Assembly: GCA_050735975.1 (NCBI GenBank)
Contig: JBOHVS010000003.1
Span: forward strand, 1-46,096
Direction of reading: 5' to 3'
From: DATMBL01 sp050735975
Lineage (GTDB): Bacteria; Desulfobacterota; Binatia; UBA9968
DNA length: 46,096 nt
In this document: piece by piece, positions 9,184-16,697 of the stretch
How the letters are laid out: the number at the start of each line of letters is the position of its first letter
How positions within the stretch are numbered: position 1 is the first letter of the stretch
Made by a program: the position numbers and the translations under genes
The notes under the pieces: model-generated
Databases searched by the model: none
Told to the model about the DNA's origin: nothing
What the model saw: the letters and a program-made list of their open reading frames with translations, nothing else

Positions 9184-9357
9184 TCAGTGTTTGAGGATGA
9201 TGTAGAGCGCGTGGACGATCCCGGGGATGTAACCTAAGATAGTGAGCAGAATGTTCAGCCAAAAATGTCCGCTCAAACCCACTTCGAGGAACACCCCTAC
9301 CGGCGGGAGCAGAACGGCAAAAATGATTTTTATCGGGTCTGTAGCCGTGATAGCCAT
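9184..9357 (-). CDS. Pmp3/YqaE family small membrane protein
   Basis: A 57-aa protein with two transmembrane helices: residues ~10-26 (IIFAVLLPPVGVFLEVGL) and ~32-52 (FWLNILLTILGYIPGIVHAL). It carries the family hallmarks LLPPVGVFLE and LTILGYIPGIVHA. Eukaryotic Pmp3 affects membrane potential and salt tolerance; bacterial YqaE proteins are stress-induced but poorly understood. The start is chosen at 9357 because AGGAG lies 4-8 nt ahead of this ATG. The longer frame going on to 9861 reads antisense to the next gene. Divergent from yihY. Confidence 0.9.
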   Translation of the reverse strand: MAITATDPIKIIFAVLLPPVGVFLEVGLSGHFWLNILLTILGYIPGIVHALYIILKH

Positions 9358-9468
9358 AAAAACTCCTTTCTGATCCTGAACGCAGCAAAGCCAATGCCAC
9401 TCGGATGTTTGTCGCAAGCGGCTCCTGTAGGCACCCGCTGGCATTTTTCTTGCGGCTTGGTCCCGGAT

Positions 9469-10764
9469 ATGGGTCGCCTCTCTGATTTTTTTGCCAAGCT
9501 CAGAGCCTCCCTTTACCAGGCAGCCGTCGTCGCCAACGCCAGATATCGCGATGACGTGTTGAGCCTTCAGGCGATGAGCTTGACTTACACTACCCTGCTC
9601 TCGTTGGTTCCTTTCCTTGCCGTCATGTTCTCCGTTCTGAAAGCTTTCGGCGTCCAGAATATGATTGAACCCCTTTTGGCGCAGATGCTGCAGCCGCTCG
9701 GGCCCGAAGCATCGGAGATTAACAACAGGGTCATCGAATTTGTCGAAAACATCCGCGTGGGCATACTTGGCGCAGTGGGTGTGGCGATGTTGTTTTATAC
9801 GGTCGTCGCGCTGGTTGCTAATATGGAGGATGCCTTGAACCAGATATGGCGCCTGCCCCATTCCCGCACCTGGGGTCAGAGATTTACGGCTTATTTGAGC
9901 GTTATTTTGGTGGGTCCGGTTATGGTCTTTACCGCCCTCGCGCTCACGGCCTCGGCGCAGAGTTACTGGTTAGTGGAGCGCCTCTTTCAGATACAATTGG
10001 TCAGCGACGTCTTTACCTTGGTAACCCGCATCATGCCGTTTGTCTTGCTATGCGCGACGTTCACCTTTCTTTACAAACTTATTCCCTACACCAGAGTCCG
10101 GCTGAACTCGGCTTTAATTGGCGGCGTAACGGCGGGTGTGCTTTGGCAACTGGCCGGGACCGCATTCGCCGCCTTCGTCGCCGGTTCCGCCAGCTACGCC
10201 GCCATCTATTCCAGTTTTGCGATCATGATCGTTTTTCTCATCTGGTTGTACGTGGGCTGGCTGATTTTTTTGATCGGCGCGGAGGTCGCCTACTTTCATC
10301 AACATCCGTACGCCTTCGTGCGCGAGGCGTTGTACGGAGGAAGGGGTCATCTGTTTCGGGAATGGGTGGCCATTGCCGCGCTCACCGAGATTTCACGACG
10401 CCACATTTCTGGAAGGCCTCCATGGCACTCGAGCGAGCTCGCCGCTTTTCTCGGCGTGTCAAGCCTGAACAATCTCATCGAAGAGTTTATACGAGCCGGT
10501 ATTTTGCTGAGGTCGGCAGAGCCTGAAGGAGTGGCATTGGCGCGGCCGCCGGAAACCGTAACCGCAAAGGAAATGCTCGATATCGTCGGTGATGCCAATA
10601 TTCAAGAGATGAAAAACGCCGGGCCTGTCGCCGAACTCCTGCTGCGTCGCGATCAGGCCGTTCAAAAAGCGCTGGAGGGGGTAACGTTGAAAACTCTAGC
10701 TTCCGAAACGCAATCGAAAAACCTTCGCCTCGCCCAGCTAGGATTGGGTTCTCAACTGCCCTGA
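9469..10764 (+). CDS. yihY: YihY/BrkB (UPF0761) family inner membrane protein
   Basis: About 431 aa from the ATG at 9469. The core has six predicted TM segments: SLTYTTLLSLVPFLAVMFSV, GILGAVGVAMLFYTVVALV, YLSVILVGPVMVFTALALTA, MPFVLLCATFTFLYKLIPYT, an ALIGGVTAGVLWQLAG segment and FAIMIVFLIWLYVGWLIFLIG, followed by the family motif GAEVAYFHQH. The soluble C-terminal ~130 residues look like a winged-helix-type extension (TEISRRHISGRPPWHSSELA), as in the YihY-plus-C-terminal-domain subfamily. Some members were once called ribonuclease BN, now considered wrong; transport or lipid roles are proposed. Earlier starts back to 9265 would overlap the divergent Pmp3 gene, so the later ATG is preferred although its ribosome site is weak. 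Confidence 0.88.
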   Translation: MGRLSDFFAKLRASLYQAAVVANARYRDDVLSLQAMSLTYTTLLSLVPFLAVMFSVLKAFGVQNMIEPLLAQMLQPLGPEASEINNRVIEFVENIRVGILGAVGVAMLFYTVVALVANMEDALNQIWRLPHSRTWGQRFTAYLSVILVGPVMVFTALALTASAQSYWLVERLFQIQLVSDVFTLVTRIMPFVLLCATFTFLYKLIPYTRVRLNSALIGGVTAGVLWQLAGTAFAAFVAGSASYAAIYSSFAIMIVFLIWLYVGWLIFLIGAEVAYFHQHPYAFVREALYGGRGHLFREWVAIAALTEISRRHISGRPPWHSSELAAFLGVSSLNNLIEEFIRAGILLRSAEPEGVALARPPETVTAKEMLDIVGDANIQEMKNAGPVAELLLRRDQAVQKALEGVTLKTLASETQSKNLRLAQLGLGSQLP

Positions 10765-11127
10765 GACTTTCTTTTGGACACTCCTCTTGGTGCCGTATCC
10801 TCGGTTTACGTCCACGGCGTCTATCGGTCTCTCTTTTCCTCACCGCTGCTGTCTCTGCCACAACGATCCTCGATGGTGTCGTCTTTGGGACGGCCCAGAG
10901 TTCCGGATTCCTATTTTTAAGACATCGAAGAAAATGGCTGGCTGAAAAAGTAACACTCAAAAGCGCGGGTATAACCTTCGAAGAACCGTCACATCGCGTG
11001 TCCCTGGCTATAAAAAAGCACGAAGATCGCCTTGAACGCTTCCCGGTTGCTTTCCCGAGCCGGAGCAGTCTTAGTGTTTTCGTTGAGCCGCAGCTGAGGG
11101 AATTTGTTTGACCTCTTGTCCCAACCT
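10765..11127. other. Gap between yihY and the hydrogenase promoter, no gene seen
   Basis: No convincing coding frame on either strand. The stretch is moderately pyrimidine-rich near 10765-10870. It contains a GGCTGGCTGAAAAAG unit (10936-10950), the reverse of the dispersed CTTTTTCAGC-type motif, and an AT-rich run (CTATAAAAAAGCACG, about 11008-11022). The AT-rich run could be an IHF or enhancer-proximal region for the sigma-54 promoter that follows, but no clear activator half-sites were found. Confidence 0.4.
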
Positions 11128-11142
11128 TGGCACCTCTTTTGC
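11128..11142 (+). promoter_or_regulatory. Sigma-54 (-24/-12) promoter for the hydrogenase cluster
   Basis: TGGCACCTCTTTTGC, preceded by T, fits the consensus TGGCACG-N4-TTGC with one difference (C for the G after TGGCAC). The -24 GG (11129-11130) and -12 GC (11141-11142) are 12 nt apart, exactly as required. The predicted transcription start is near 11153-11155, giving a leader of about 85 nt before hhyS. Sigma-54 with an enhancer-binding activator drives several known hydrogenase operons, for example through HoxA/HupR or FhlA. No activator gene is in the window. Confidence 0.7.
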
Positions 11143-11237
11143 GCCTCGCATGTCAACATAGCTTCCTCAGCGTTTCTTTGGCGGTCACTTTCGCAAGTTT
11201 GAAGCATTGATTGGGTCATGAAAGGCAAGGTGAATTT

Positions 11238-12287
11238 ATGGCTGACGTGCTGTTGAACCGGCCGCCGGATGTCAAAGAAGTTCATATCGTCTGGATCACC
11301 GCCGGGTTGGGCTGCGATGGTGACACTATCTCCGTTACGAACGCCGAACAACCTAGCATCGAGGACGTGCTTTTAGGGGCAATACCGGGACTGCCGAAAG
11401 TTTTCTTGCACAATCCCGTCCTCGCGCCCGAAGTGGGCGACGAGTTCATGAACTATTTCTATCAGGCCGAACAAGGAAAGCTCGATCCTTTTGTTTTAGT
11501 TGTTGAAGGATCGATCCCTAACGAGAAAATTAAACAAGAAGGCTACTGGGCGGCACAGGGAACAAATCCTGAAACCGGCCAGCCCATTACCACGTGCGAA
11601 TGGATTGACCGTTTGGCGCCCAAAGCTTTGGCTGTCCTTGCCGCCGGCACCTGCGCGACGTATGGGGGGATCCATGCAATGGCGGGTAACCCGACGGGAT
11701 GTATGGGCCTCGCCGATTATTTAGGTTGGAACTGGCGATCGAAAGCCGGCATCCCGATCGTCAATGTTCCCGGATGTCCGGTTCAGCCCGATAACTTCAT
11801 GGAGACCGTTCTATATTTGCTGTACCAGGCCGCCGGGCTGTCGCCCATGATTCCGCTCGACAGCCAACTCCGGCCCACCTGGCTCTTCGGCAAGACCGTC
11901 CACGAAGGCTGCGACCGAGCCGGCTACTACGAGCAAGGTGACTTCGCCGAAGAGTACGGCTCGCCAAAATGTCTCGTGAAGGTGGGCTGTTGGGGACCCG
12001 TGGTAAACTGCAACGTCACCAAACGCGGCTGGATGCGCGGGATCGGCGGCTGCCCAAACGTGGGCGGCATCTGCATCGCCTGCACCATGCCCGGCTTCCC
12101 GGACAAATTCATGCCTTTCATGGATGAGCCCCCAGGCGCGCGGTTATCTTCGGCTATTCTCAGCGCAAGCTATGGCCGAATGATTCGGGCGCTTCGAAGC
12201 GTAACCAATACAACGGTGAACAAAGAACCTAAATGGCGGCATCCCGGCACCAAGCTCAACACCGGCTATAGCGCCAACAACTATTAA
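11238..12287 (+). CDS. hhyS: Group 1h [NiFe] hydrogenase small subunit
   Basis: Electron-transfer subunit (349 aa) of a high-affinity H2-oxidising hydrogenase. It has no Tat signal peptide, unlike most group 1 small subunits but typical of group 1h. Recognisable features are GLGCDGDT, VEGSIPNE, AAGTCATYGGIHAMAGNP, VNVPGCPVQPDN, EGCDRAGYYEQGDFA and GCPNVGGICIACTMPGFPDKF. Predicted proximal-cluster ligands are C26, D29, C139 and C180. Asp replaces the second Cys of the usual C-x-x-C, as described for the actinobacterial-type enzyme of Ralstonia. Later Cys and His residues (~218-275) would hold the medial and distal clusters. The ATG at 11238 is chosen for the AAGG about 8 nt upstream. It is followed 30 nt later by hhyL. 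Confidence 0.96.
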   Translation: MADVLLNRPPDVKEVHIVWITAGLGCDGDTISVTNAEQPSIEDVLLGAIPGLPKVFLHNPVLAPEVGDEFMNYFYQAEQGKLDPFVLVVEGSIPNEKIKQEGYWAAQGTNPETGQPITTCEWIDRLAPKALAVLAAGTCATYGGIHAMAGNPTGCMGLADYLGWNWRSKAGIPIVNVPGCPVQPDNFMETVLYLLYQAAGLSPMIPLDSQLRPTWLFGKTVHEGCDRAGYYEQGDFAEEYGSPKCLVKVGCWGPVVNCNVTKRGWMRGIGGCPNVGGICIACTMPGFPDKFMPFMDEPPGARLSSAILSASYGRMIRALRSVTNTTVNKEPKWRHPGTKLNTGYSANNY

Positions 12288-12317
12288 CGAAGAACTACCC
12301 AGGGGAAGGAGCATTCC

Positions 12318-14117
12318 ATGGCTACTACAATGGCGCAACCGAAAAAGAACGTCCTGCCACAATCCCAAAACCTGGTAGAAATGAACTGGGATCCGATTAC
12401 TCGGATCGTCGGTAGCCTGGGTATCTACACCAAGATCGACTTCAATAATAAGCAAGTTGCCGAGTGCTACAGCACATCCTCGATCTTCCGCGGCTATAGC
12501 GTCTTCATGAAAAACAAAGACCCGCGCGACGCTCATTTCATCACCAGTCGTATCTGCGGGATTTGCGGCGATAATCATGCGACTTGCGCGGTTTACGCAC
12601 AGAACATGGCTTTTGGTGTCAAGCCGCCGCCGTTGGGAGATTGGATCATCAACCTCGGAGAAGCCGCCGAGTACATGTTCGATCATAACATCTTCCAGGA
12701 CAACCTGGTCGGCGTGGATTTTTGCGAACAAATGGTCAAGGAAACCAACCCGGGTGTTTTTTCAAAGGCCGAAAAAAAAGAGGCTCCGAACGCCCGGATC
12801 CACGGCTACCGCACGATCGCCGACATTATGCGCGCGCTGAATCCCTTCACTGGAGAGTTCTACCGGGAGGCCCTGCAGATGAGCCGCCTCACGCGCGAGA
12901 TGTTCTGCCTTATGGAAGGAAGACACGTGCACCCCTCGACGCTTTACCCGGGTGGGGTCGGCACTGCCGGCACCATTCAGGTTTTCACGGACTATTTGGT
13001 GCGGCTGATGAAATACGTGGAATTCATGAAGAAGGTCGTACCCCTGCACGACGATCTCTTCGACTTTTTCTATGAAGCTTTGCCCGGCTACGAGAAGGTC
13101 GGCGAGCGTCGAGTGCTGTTAGGCTGCTGGGGGGCTTTCCAAGACCCGAATGTTTGCGATTACGATTACCGCACCATGAATGACTGGGGCCGGGCCATGT
13201 ACGTAACACCCGGAGTCATCGTCGACGGGCAACTCGTGACCACCGAACTTGTAAAAATCAATCTCGGTATTCGTATCCTGCTGGGTAGCTCGTACTACGA
13301 CGACTGGCAAAACGGCGATAAATTCGTCAAGGCGGATCCTCTCGGCAATCCGGTCGATCAGCGCCATCCTTGGAATCAAACAACCGTGCCAAAACCGCAG
13401 AAGCGCGATTTTACGGGCAAGTACACCTGGGTCATGTCGCCGCGCTGGTACGACGAGCGCACTGGGGATTACTTGGCGCTCGATACGGGCGGCGGCCCGA
13501 TTGCGCGCCTCTGGAGTACGGCGCTGGCCGGGCTGGTGGACATCGGCTACATCAAGGCGACCGGCAACAGCGTCAAGATCAACCTGCCGAAGACCGCCTT
13601 GTTGCCGGAGACCGAGTTCGAATGGAAGATTCCCAAGTGGAGCAACGCTATCGAGCGCGACCGCTCCCGAACCTACTTTCAGGCCTATGCGGCCGCCGCA
13701 GCGCTTTACTTCACCGAGCAGGCGCTCGCGGAGGTGCGCGCGGGAAGAACGAGCACGTGGTCGGATTTTGAGGTGCCGGACGACGCGATCGGCTGCGGCT
13801 TTCACGAGGCGGTGCGCGGCGTGCTTTCACACCACGTCGTCATCCGCGACGGTAAGATCGCCAATTATCATCCCTATCCGCCCACGCCGTGGAACGCCAG
13901 CCCGCGGGATGTCTATGGCACACCCGGTCCCTACGAGGACGCGGTGCAGAACACGCCCATCTTCGAGGAAAATGGCCCGGAAAAATTCAAAGGCATCGAT
14001 ATCATGCGAACGGTCCGGAGCTTCGATCCCTGTCTTCCGTGCGGTGTGCACATGTACCTGGGGAACGGCAAGCTACTCGAGACCCGTCATTCACCGATGT
14101 TCGGGATGTTCAAGTAA
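12318..14117 (+). CDS. hhyL: Group 1h [NiFe] hydrogenase large (catalytic) subunit
   Basis: Catalytic subunit, 599 aa, the normal length for HhyL. The N-terminal L1 motif RICGICGDNH supplies C80 and C83, and the C-terminal L2 motif DPCLPCGVH supplies C572 and C575, the four Cys that hold the NiFe(CN)2CO centre. Cleavage after H578 by a dedicated endopeptidase should remove the last 21 residues. Other family features are WDPITRIVGSLGIY at the N-terminus and GRHVHPSTLYPGGVGT in the middle. AAGGAG lies 7 nt ahead of the ATG. The enzyme couples H2 oxidation, including at atmospheric levels in characterised relatives, to the respiratory chain. Assignment to 1h rests on the pair of subunits and the accessory genes that follow. 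Confidence 0.97.
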   Translation: MATTMAQPKKNVLPQSQNLVEMNWDPITRIVGSLGIYTKIDFNNKQVAECYSTSSIFRGYSVFMKNKDPRDAHFITSRICGICGDNHATCAVYAQNMAFGVKPPPLGDWIINLGEAAEYMFDHNIFQDNLVGVDFCEQMVKETNPGVFSKAEKKEAPNARIHGYRTIADIMRALNPFTGEFYREALQMSRLTREMFCLMEGRHVHPSTLYPGGVGTAGTIQVFTDYLVRLMKYVEFMKKVVPLHDDLFDFFYEALPGYEKVGERRVLLGCWGAFQDPNVCDYDYRTMNDWGRAMYVTPGVIVDGQLVTTELVKINLGIRILLGSSYYDDWQNGDKFVKADPLGNPVDQRHPWNQTTVPKPQKRDFTGKYTWVMSPRWYDERTGDYLALDTGGGPIARLWSTALAGLVDIGYIKATGNSVKINLPKTALLPETEFEWKIPKWSNAIERDRSRTYFQAYAAAAALYFTEQALAEVRAGRTSTWSDFEVPDDAIGCGFHEAVRGVLSHHVVIRDGKIANYHPYPPTPWNASPRDVYGTPGPYEDAVQNTPIFEENGPEKFKGIDIMRTVRSFDPCLPCGVHMYLGNGKLLETRHSPMFGMFK

Positions 14118-14149
14118 ACCCGCACCCACGGGCCGAAGAACTTCTCGAC

Positions 14150-14275
14150 ATGATGTTAGGGGATCGGCCCAAACTTTACGGCCGTCCGGGAATGAGCCGT
14201 TGGTTGTGCGCGTCCGAAATTGGGCTGGATAGCCGGCCGGCTCCGCGACAGTCCGGCTACTTTGAATTTAAATGA
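14150..14275 (+). CDS. Possible 41-aa protein between hhyL and the NifU-like gene
   Basis: A short frame, MMLGDRPKLYGRPGMSRW and on to a QSGYFEFK end. Its stop overlaps the next ATG in an ATGA arrangement, the coupling seen at several junctions downstream in this operon. The frame stays open back into hhyL, but the first likely ATGs are at 14150 and 14153. Ribosome site is weak (a GAAGAA about 12 nt upstream). Basic, Cys-containing (one Cys), no TM segment. Not recognised as a named family. It may be a real small hydrogenase-associated protein or only spacer. Confidence 0.45.
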   Translation: MMLGDRPKLYGRPGMSRWLCASEIGLDSRPAPRQSGYFEFK

Positions 14276-15195
14276 GCATCGCTCATCTAGAAGAAAAAGC
14301 CTTCGAGCAGAGGATGGCGCGCATCGAAGGTCTGATCGATCAGCTCAAAGCGACAGGCGATCCGGGCCTGCGTGCGACGGCTATGGAGCTCATGCAATCG
14401 TTAATGGAGCTGCATGGCGCCGCTTTGGCCCGCATGATGAAAATTCTTTCGGAGGTTGGAGAGCCGCATTCCGGCCTTCTGGACAACCTGGCCCGCGATG
14501 ATCTGGTCGCCAGCTTATTGCTGCTTTACGGATTGCATCCGCTGAGTTTGGAGACCCGTGTGCAGCAAGCCCTGGATAAGGCGCGTCCTTACTTGCGCTC
14601 GCACGGCGGCGACGTGAAACTGATCGGCATTGATGACGGCGTTGTCCGTATCGCGCTCGAAGGAACCTGCAAGGGATGTCCCTCATCCGCTGTTACACTC
14701 AGACTGGCCGTAGAGGATGCCATTTACGACGCTGCTCCCGATGTGACCGCGATCGAAAGCGCGGGAGCGGAGCCCCTTTCCGCGAAACGTTCCGGCCTCC
14801 CGCCGGCGCGCCCGGAGGGGTGCGATTCCCCACCGGCCGGCAGCCATAGTGGCAGCTGGGAGACGGTGACCGGGTTAGCCGTGCTCGCAGATGGAGTGGT
14901 TCAGACAATAGAGGTGAGCGGTCGCCCCATTCTTTTTTGCCGTATAGGAGAGAATTACTACGCGTACGACAACACCTGCCCCGGCTGCAACCAAACGTTC
15001 CAACCCGGCCAGCTTCATACCCAGAGGCTTATTTGCTCCACCTGCGAGCGGCAGTACGACCTTGTTCTTGCGGGGCGCAGCTTGGACGAGCCGGAACTTC
15101 AACTCGAACCGTTTCCCCTTTTGATGACCGACGGCCGCGCAAAGGTCGCGATACCTGAATTTTGGCATATGAGCAAAAGTAAGGGAGGGCTGTAA
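14272..15195 (+). CDS. NifU-domain / Rieske-like fusion protein of the hydrogenase cluster
   Basis: A 307-aa fusion. Residues 1-90 are mostly helical with no named family. Residues 95-163 form a NifU C-terminal-type domain: LRSHGGDVKL, then GTCKGCPSS, with the C133-x2-C136 pair that binds a [4Fe-4S] cluster in Nfu scaffolds. A Pro/Gly/Ser-rich linker (~164-196) leads to a Rieske-ferredoxin-like fold (~200-295). In that domain the usual C-x-H...C-x2-H is replaced by C236-P-G-C239...C255-S-T-C258, a four-Cys set. Known group 1h clusters carry an Fe-S protein at this place, and roles in cluster delivery or electron transfer are plausible. ATG overlaps the preceding small ORF by 4 nt, and the stop abuts the next ATG. 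Confidence 0.85.
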   Translation: MSIAHLEEKAFEQRMARIEGLIDQLKATGDPGLRATAMELMQSLMELHGAALARMMKILSEVGEPHSGLLDNLARDDLVASLLLLYGLHPLSLETRVQQALDKARPYLRSHGGDVKLIGIDDGVVRIALEGTCKGCPSSAVTLRLAVEDAIYDAAPDVTAIESAGAEPLSAKRSGLPPARPEGCDSPPAGSHSGSWETVTGLAVLADGVVQTIEVSGRPILFCRIGENYYAYDNTCPGCNQTFQPGQLHTQRLICSTCERQYDLVLAGRSLDEPELQLEPFPLLMTDGRAKVAIPEFWHMSKSKGGL

Positions 15196-15387
15196 ATGGC
15201 AGCAGAAAAGGCCGAAGAACGTTCTCCGTCAAAGCGGAGCCAAACGGGCGGCAGAGCGCAAAATAGCAATCTTCGCTCGGGGAGCCGCCCCGAGAGACTG
15301 GAGCACCATCCGAGAGACGTAACCGGCATCAATCCCGAAGCCATGCGGCCCATCGACCCCAAGAGCCCCTATATACCTCCGCCTTGA
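15196..15387 (+). CDS. 63-aa hydrogenase-cluster protein, unknown function
   Basis: The start directly follows the previous stop, and GGGAGGG lies 5-6 nt ahead of the ATG, a strong reason to call it translated. The first half is Ser/Arg/Lys-rich and probably disordered. The second half, INPEAMRPIDPKSPYIPPP, is Pro-rich and looks like a conserved peptide, perhaps a binding ligand for a partner protein. No signal, TM segment or Cys. I do not recognise a family. It is followed after 4 nt by the DUF5947 gene. Confidence 0.65.
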   Translation: MAAEKAEERSPSKRSQTGGRAQNSNLRSGSRPERLEHHPRDVTGINPEAMRPIDPKSPYIPPP

Positions 15388-15391
15388 AGCC

Positions 15392-16027
15392 ATGGGTCCG
15401 GCAAAAAAATCAATTGCGGCCCTGCGTCAAGTCATGAATATGGCCGCGGGAGCGCGCATCGATCTCTGCGAGTTCTGCGGTGCCCAGCTCTCCGACAATC
15501 ACCTCCATGTCATGGTGCTGTCCAATAGGCAACTGGCATGCGCATGCAGCGCATGCGCGGTTCTCCTTAGCGGTCAAGGAACGACAAAATACCGCCGCGT
15601 TCCACAGCGAGCGCTGCACCTGAGAGACTTCCGCCTGACCGATACCCAATGGGAGAGCTTGATGATTCCCATCAACCTTGCGTTTTTCTTTTACAGCACG
15701 ACCGCCGGCAAGATTGTCGCGCTCTATCCCAGTCCCGCCGGCGCTACAGAGTGCGCGCTTGAACTTGCGGCATGGAATGAAATTGAGCGCGAGAATTTCG
15801 TGCTCAAAAAGATGCAGCCCGACGTCGAAGGATTGCTCGTTGACCGCATCGGCAACGCCCCTGAATACTATCTCGTCTCTATCGATGAGTGTTACAAGCT
15901 CGTCGGATTGGTGCGAACCCACTGGCGGGGCTTTTCTGGGGGGGCGGCAGTGTGGAGGCAGATCGATGAGTTCTTCGGCGCTTTGAAAAAGAGAGCCGGC
16001 GCGCTCGCGGAGACACACGGTGCCTGA
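15392..16027 (+). CDS. DUF5947 family protein (hydrogenase-associated)
   Basis: A 211-aa protein matching the DUF5947 family, which is found beside group 1h hydrogenases. The N-terminal region has a likely metal site: C26-x2-C29, H37/H39, C50, C52-x2-C55 (LCEFCG...ACACSAC). Conserved blocks follow: KYRRVPQRALHLRDFRL, IPINLAFFFYST, GKIVALYPSPAGATE, LEPDVEGLL-type (KMQPDVEGLLVDR) and a C-terminal YLVSIDECYKLVGLVR plus HWRGFSGG. Function is unknown; a soluble zinc-binding assembly factor is a reasonable inference. ATG at 15392; its stop overlaps the next GTG start by 8 nt. Confidence 0.82.
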   Translation: MGPAKKSIAALRQVMNMAAGARIDLCEFCGAQLSDNHLHVMVLSNRQLACACSACAVLLSGQGTTKYRRVPQRALHLRDFRLTDTQWESLMIPINLAFFFYSTTAGKIVALYPSPAGATECALELAAWNEIERENFVLKKMQPDVEGLLVDRIGNAPEYYLVSIDECYKLVGLVRTHWRGFSGGAAVWRQIDEFFGALKKRAGALAETHGA

Positions 16028-16697
16028 CCTGGACTTTGAAGTTGAAGGAGTTGAAGCGCTCCCGCATGCGGCGTCGCCACTACTGGAATTCAAGTTAGGT
16101 ATCGTCAACCGGACGACGGAACCCGTCCATACGATCATGCTGCGCTGCCAAATCCAGCTCGAGGTGACGCGTCGAAATTACACTGGAGTCGAGCAAGATC
16201 AGCTGCTCGACCTCTTTGGCAGTCCGGAGCTCTGGAGCCGCACCTTGCGGAGCATGCTGTGGACCAACACGAGCGTCACCGTCCCCTCCTTTACCGGCAG
16301 CACGATCGTGCCACTACCGGTAGCCTGCACCTTTGACTTCAATGTCGCTGCCACCAAATACTTTGCGGCGCTGGAAGACGGGGATGCGCCCCTTTGCTTC
16401 CTTTTTAGCGGCACGATCTTTTACGCCGGCAGTAACGGGGCTTTACAGGCAGCGCAGATCCCCTGGGAAAAAGAAGTCAGTTACCGCCTGCCCGTTCGGG
16501 TTTGGAGGGAAATGATGGAGATGTATTATCCCAACACCGCGTGGCTTTGTTTACGACGGGACGTATTCGAGCGTCTGTATCACTACAAGGTGCGCCGCGG
16601 GCTCCCGAGTTGGGAGGAAACGATCGCGAGTATCCTTCCCAAGGAAGTCCAATCCGAAAAAGATCGCGTGAAAGAGCAGGAGGACCGTCGCACGTGA
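16020..16697 (+). CDS. DUF6084 family protein (hydrogenase-associated)
   Basis: A 225-aa, Cys-poor, beta-rich protein matching the DUF6084 family of group 1h clusters. Blocks that support this are LEFKLGIVNRTTEPVHTIMLRCQIQLE near the N-terminus (~residues 22-48), LFGSPELWSRTLRSMLWT (~64-81), VPLPVACTFDFNVAATKYF and IPWEKEVSYRLPVRVWREMM, followed by YYPNTAWLCLRRDVFERL. No signal peptide or TM segment, so probably cytosolic. GTG start at 16020 inside the end of the previous gene; the stop TGA overlaps the next start as GTGA. The tight overlaps suggest equimolar partners. Function unknown. Confidence 0.82.
   Translation: MPDLDFEVEGVEALPHAASPLLEFKLGIVNRTTEPVHTIMLRCQIQLEVTRRNYTGVEQDQLLDLFGSPELWSRTLRSMLWTNTSVTVPSFTGSTIVPLPVACTFDFNVAATKYFAALEDGDAPLCFLFSGTIFYAGSNGALQAAQIPWEKEVSYRLPVRVWREMMEMYYPNTAWLCLRRDVFERLYHYKVRRGLPSWEETIASILPKEVQSEKDRVKEQEDRRT

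Noticed and set aside
13119..13805. 228-codon minus-strand frame and other frames within hhyL
   Set aside because: Shadows of the hydrogenase large subunit, whose frame has all catalytic motifs.
14812..14850. FMN-riboswitch-like string (GGGGTGCGATTCCCCACCGGC)
   Set aside because: It resembles part of the RFN element, but it lies inside the linker of the NifU/Rieske gene, the other conserved parts are missing and no flavin gene follows. Length shown is one base over a typical core; treated as chance in a GC-rich, Pro/Gly-coding linker.
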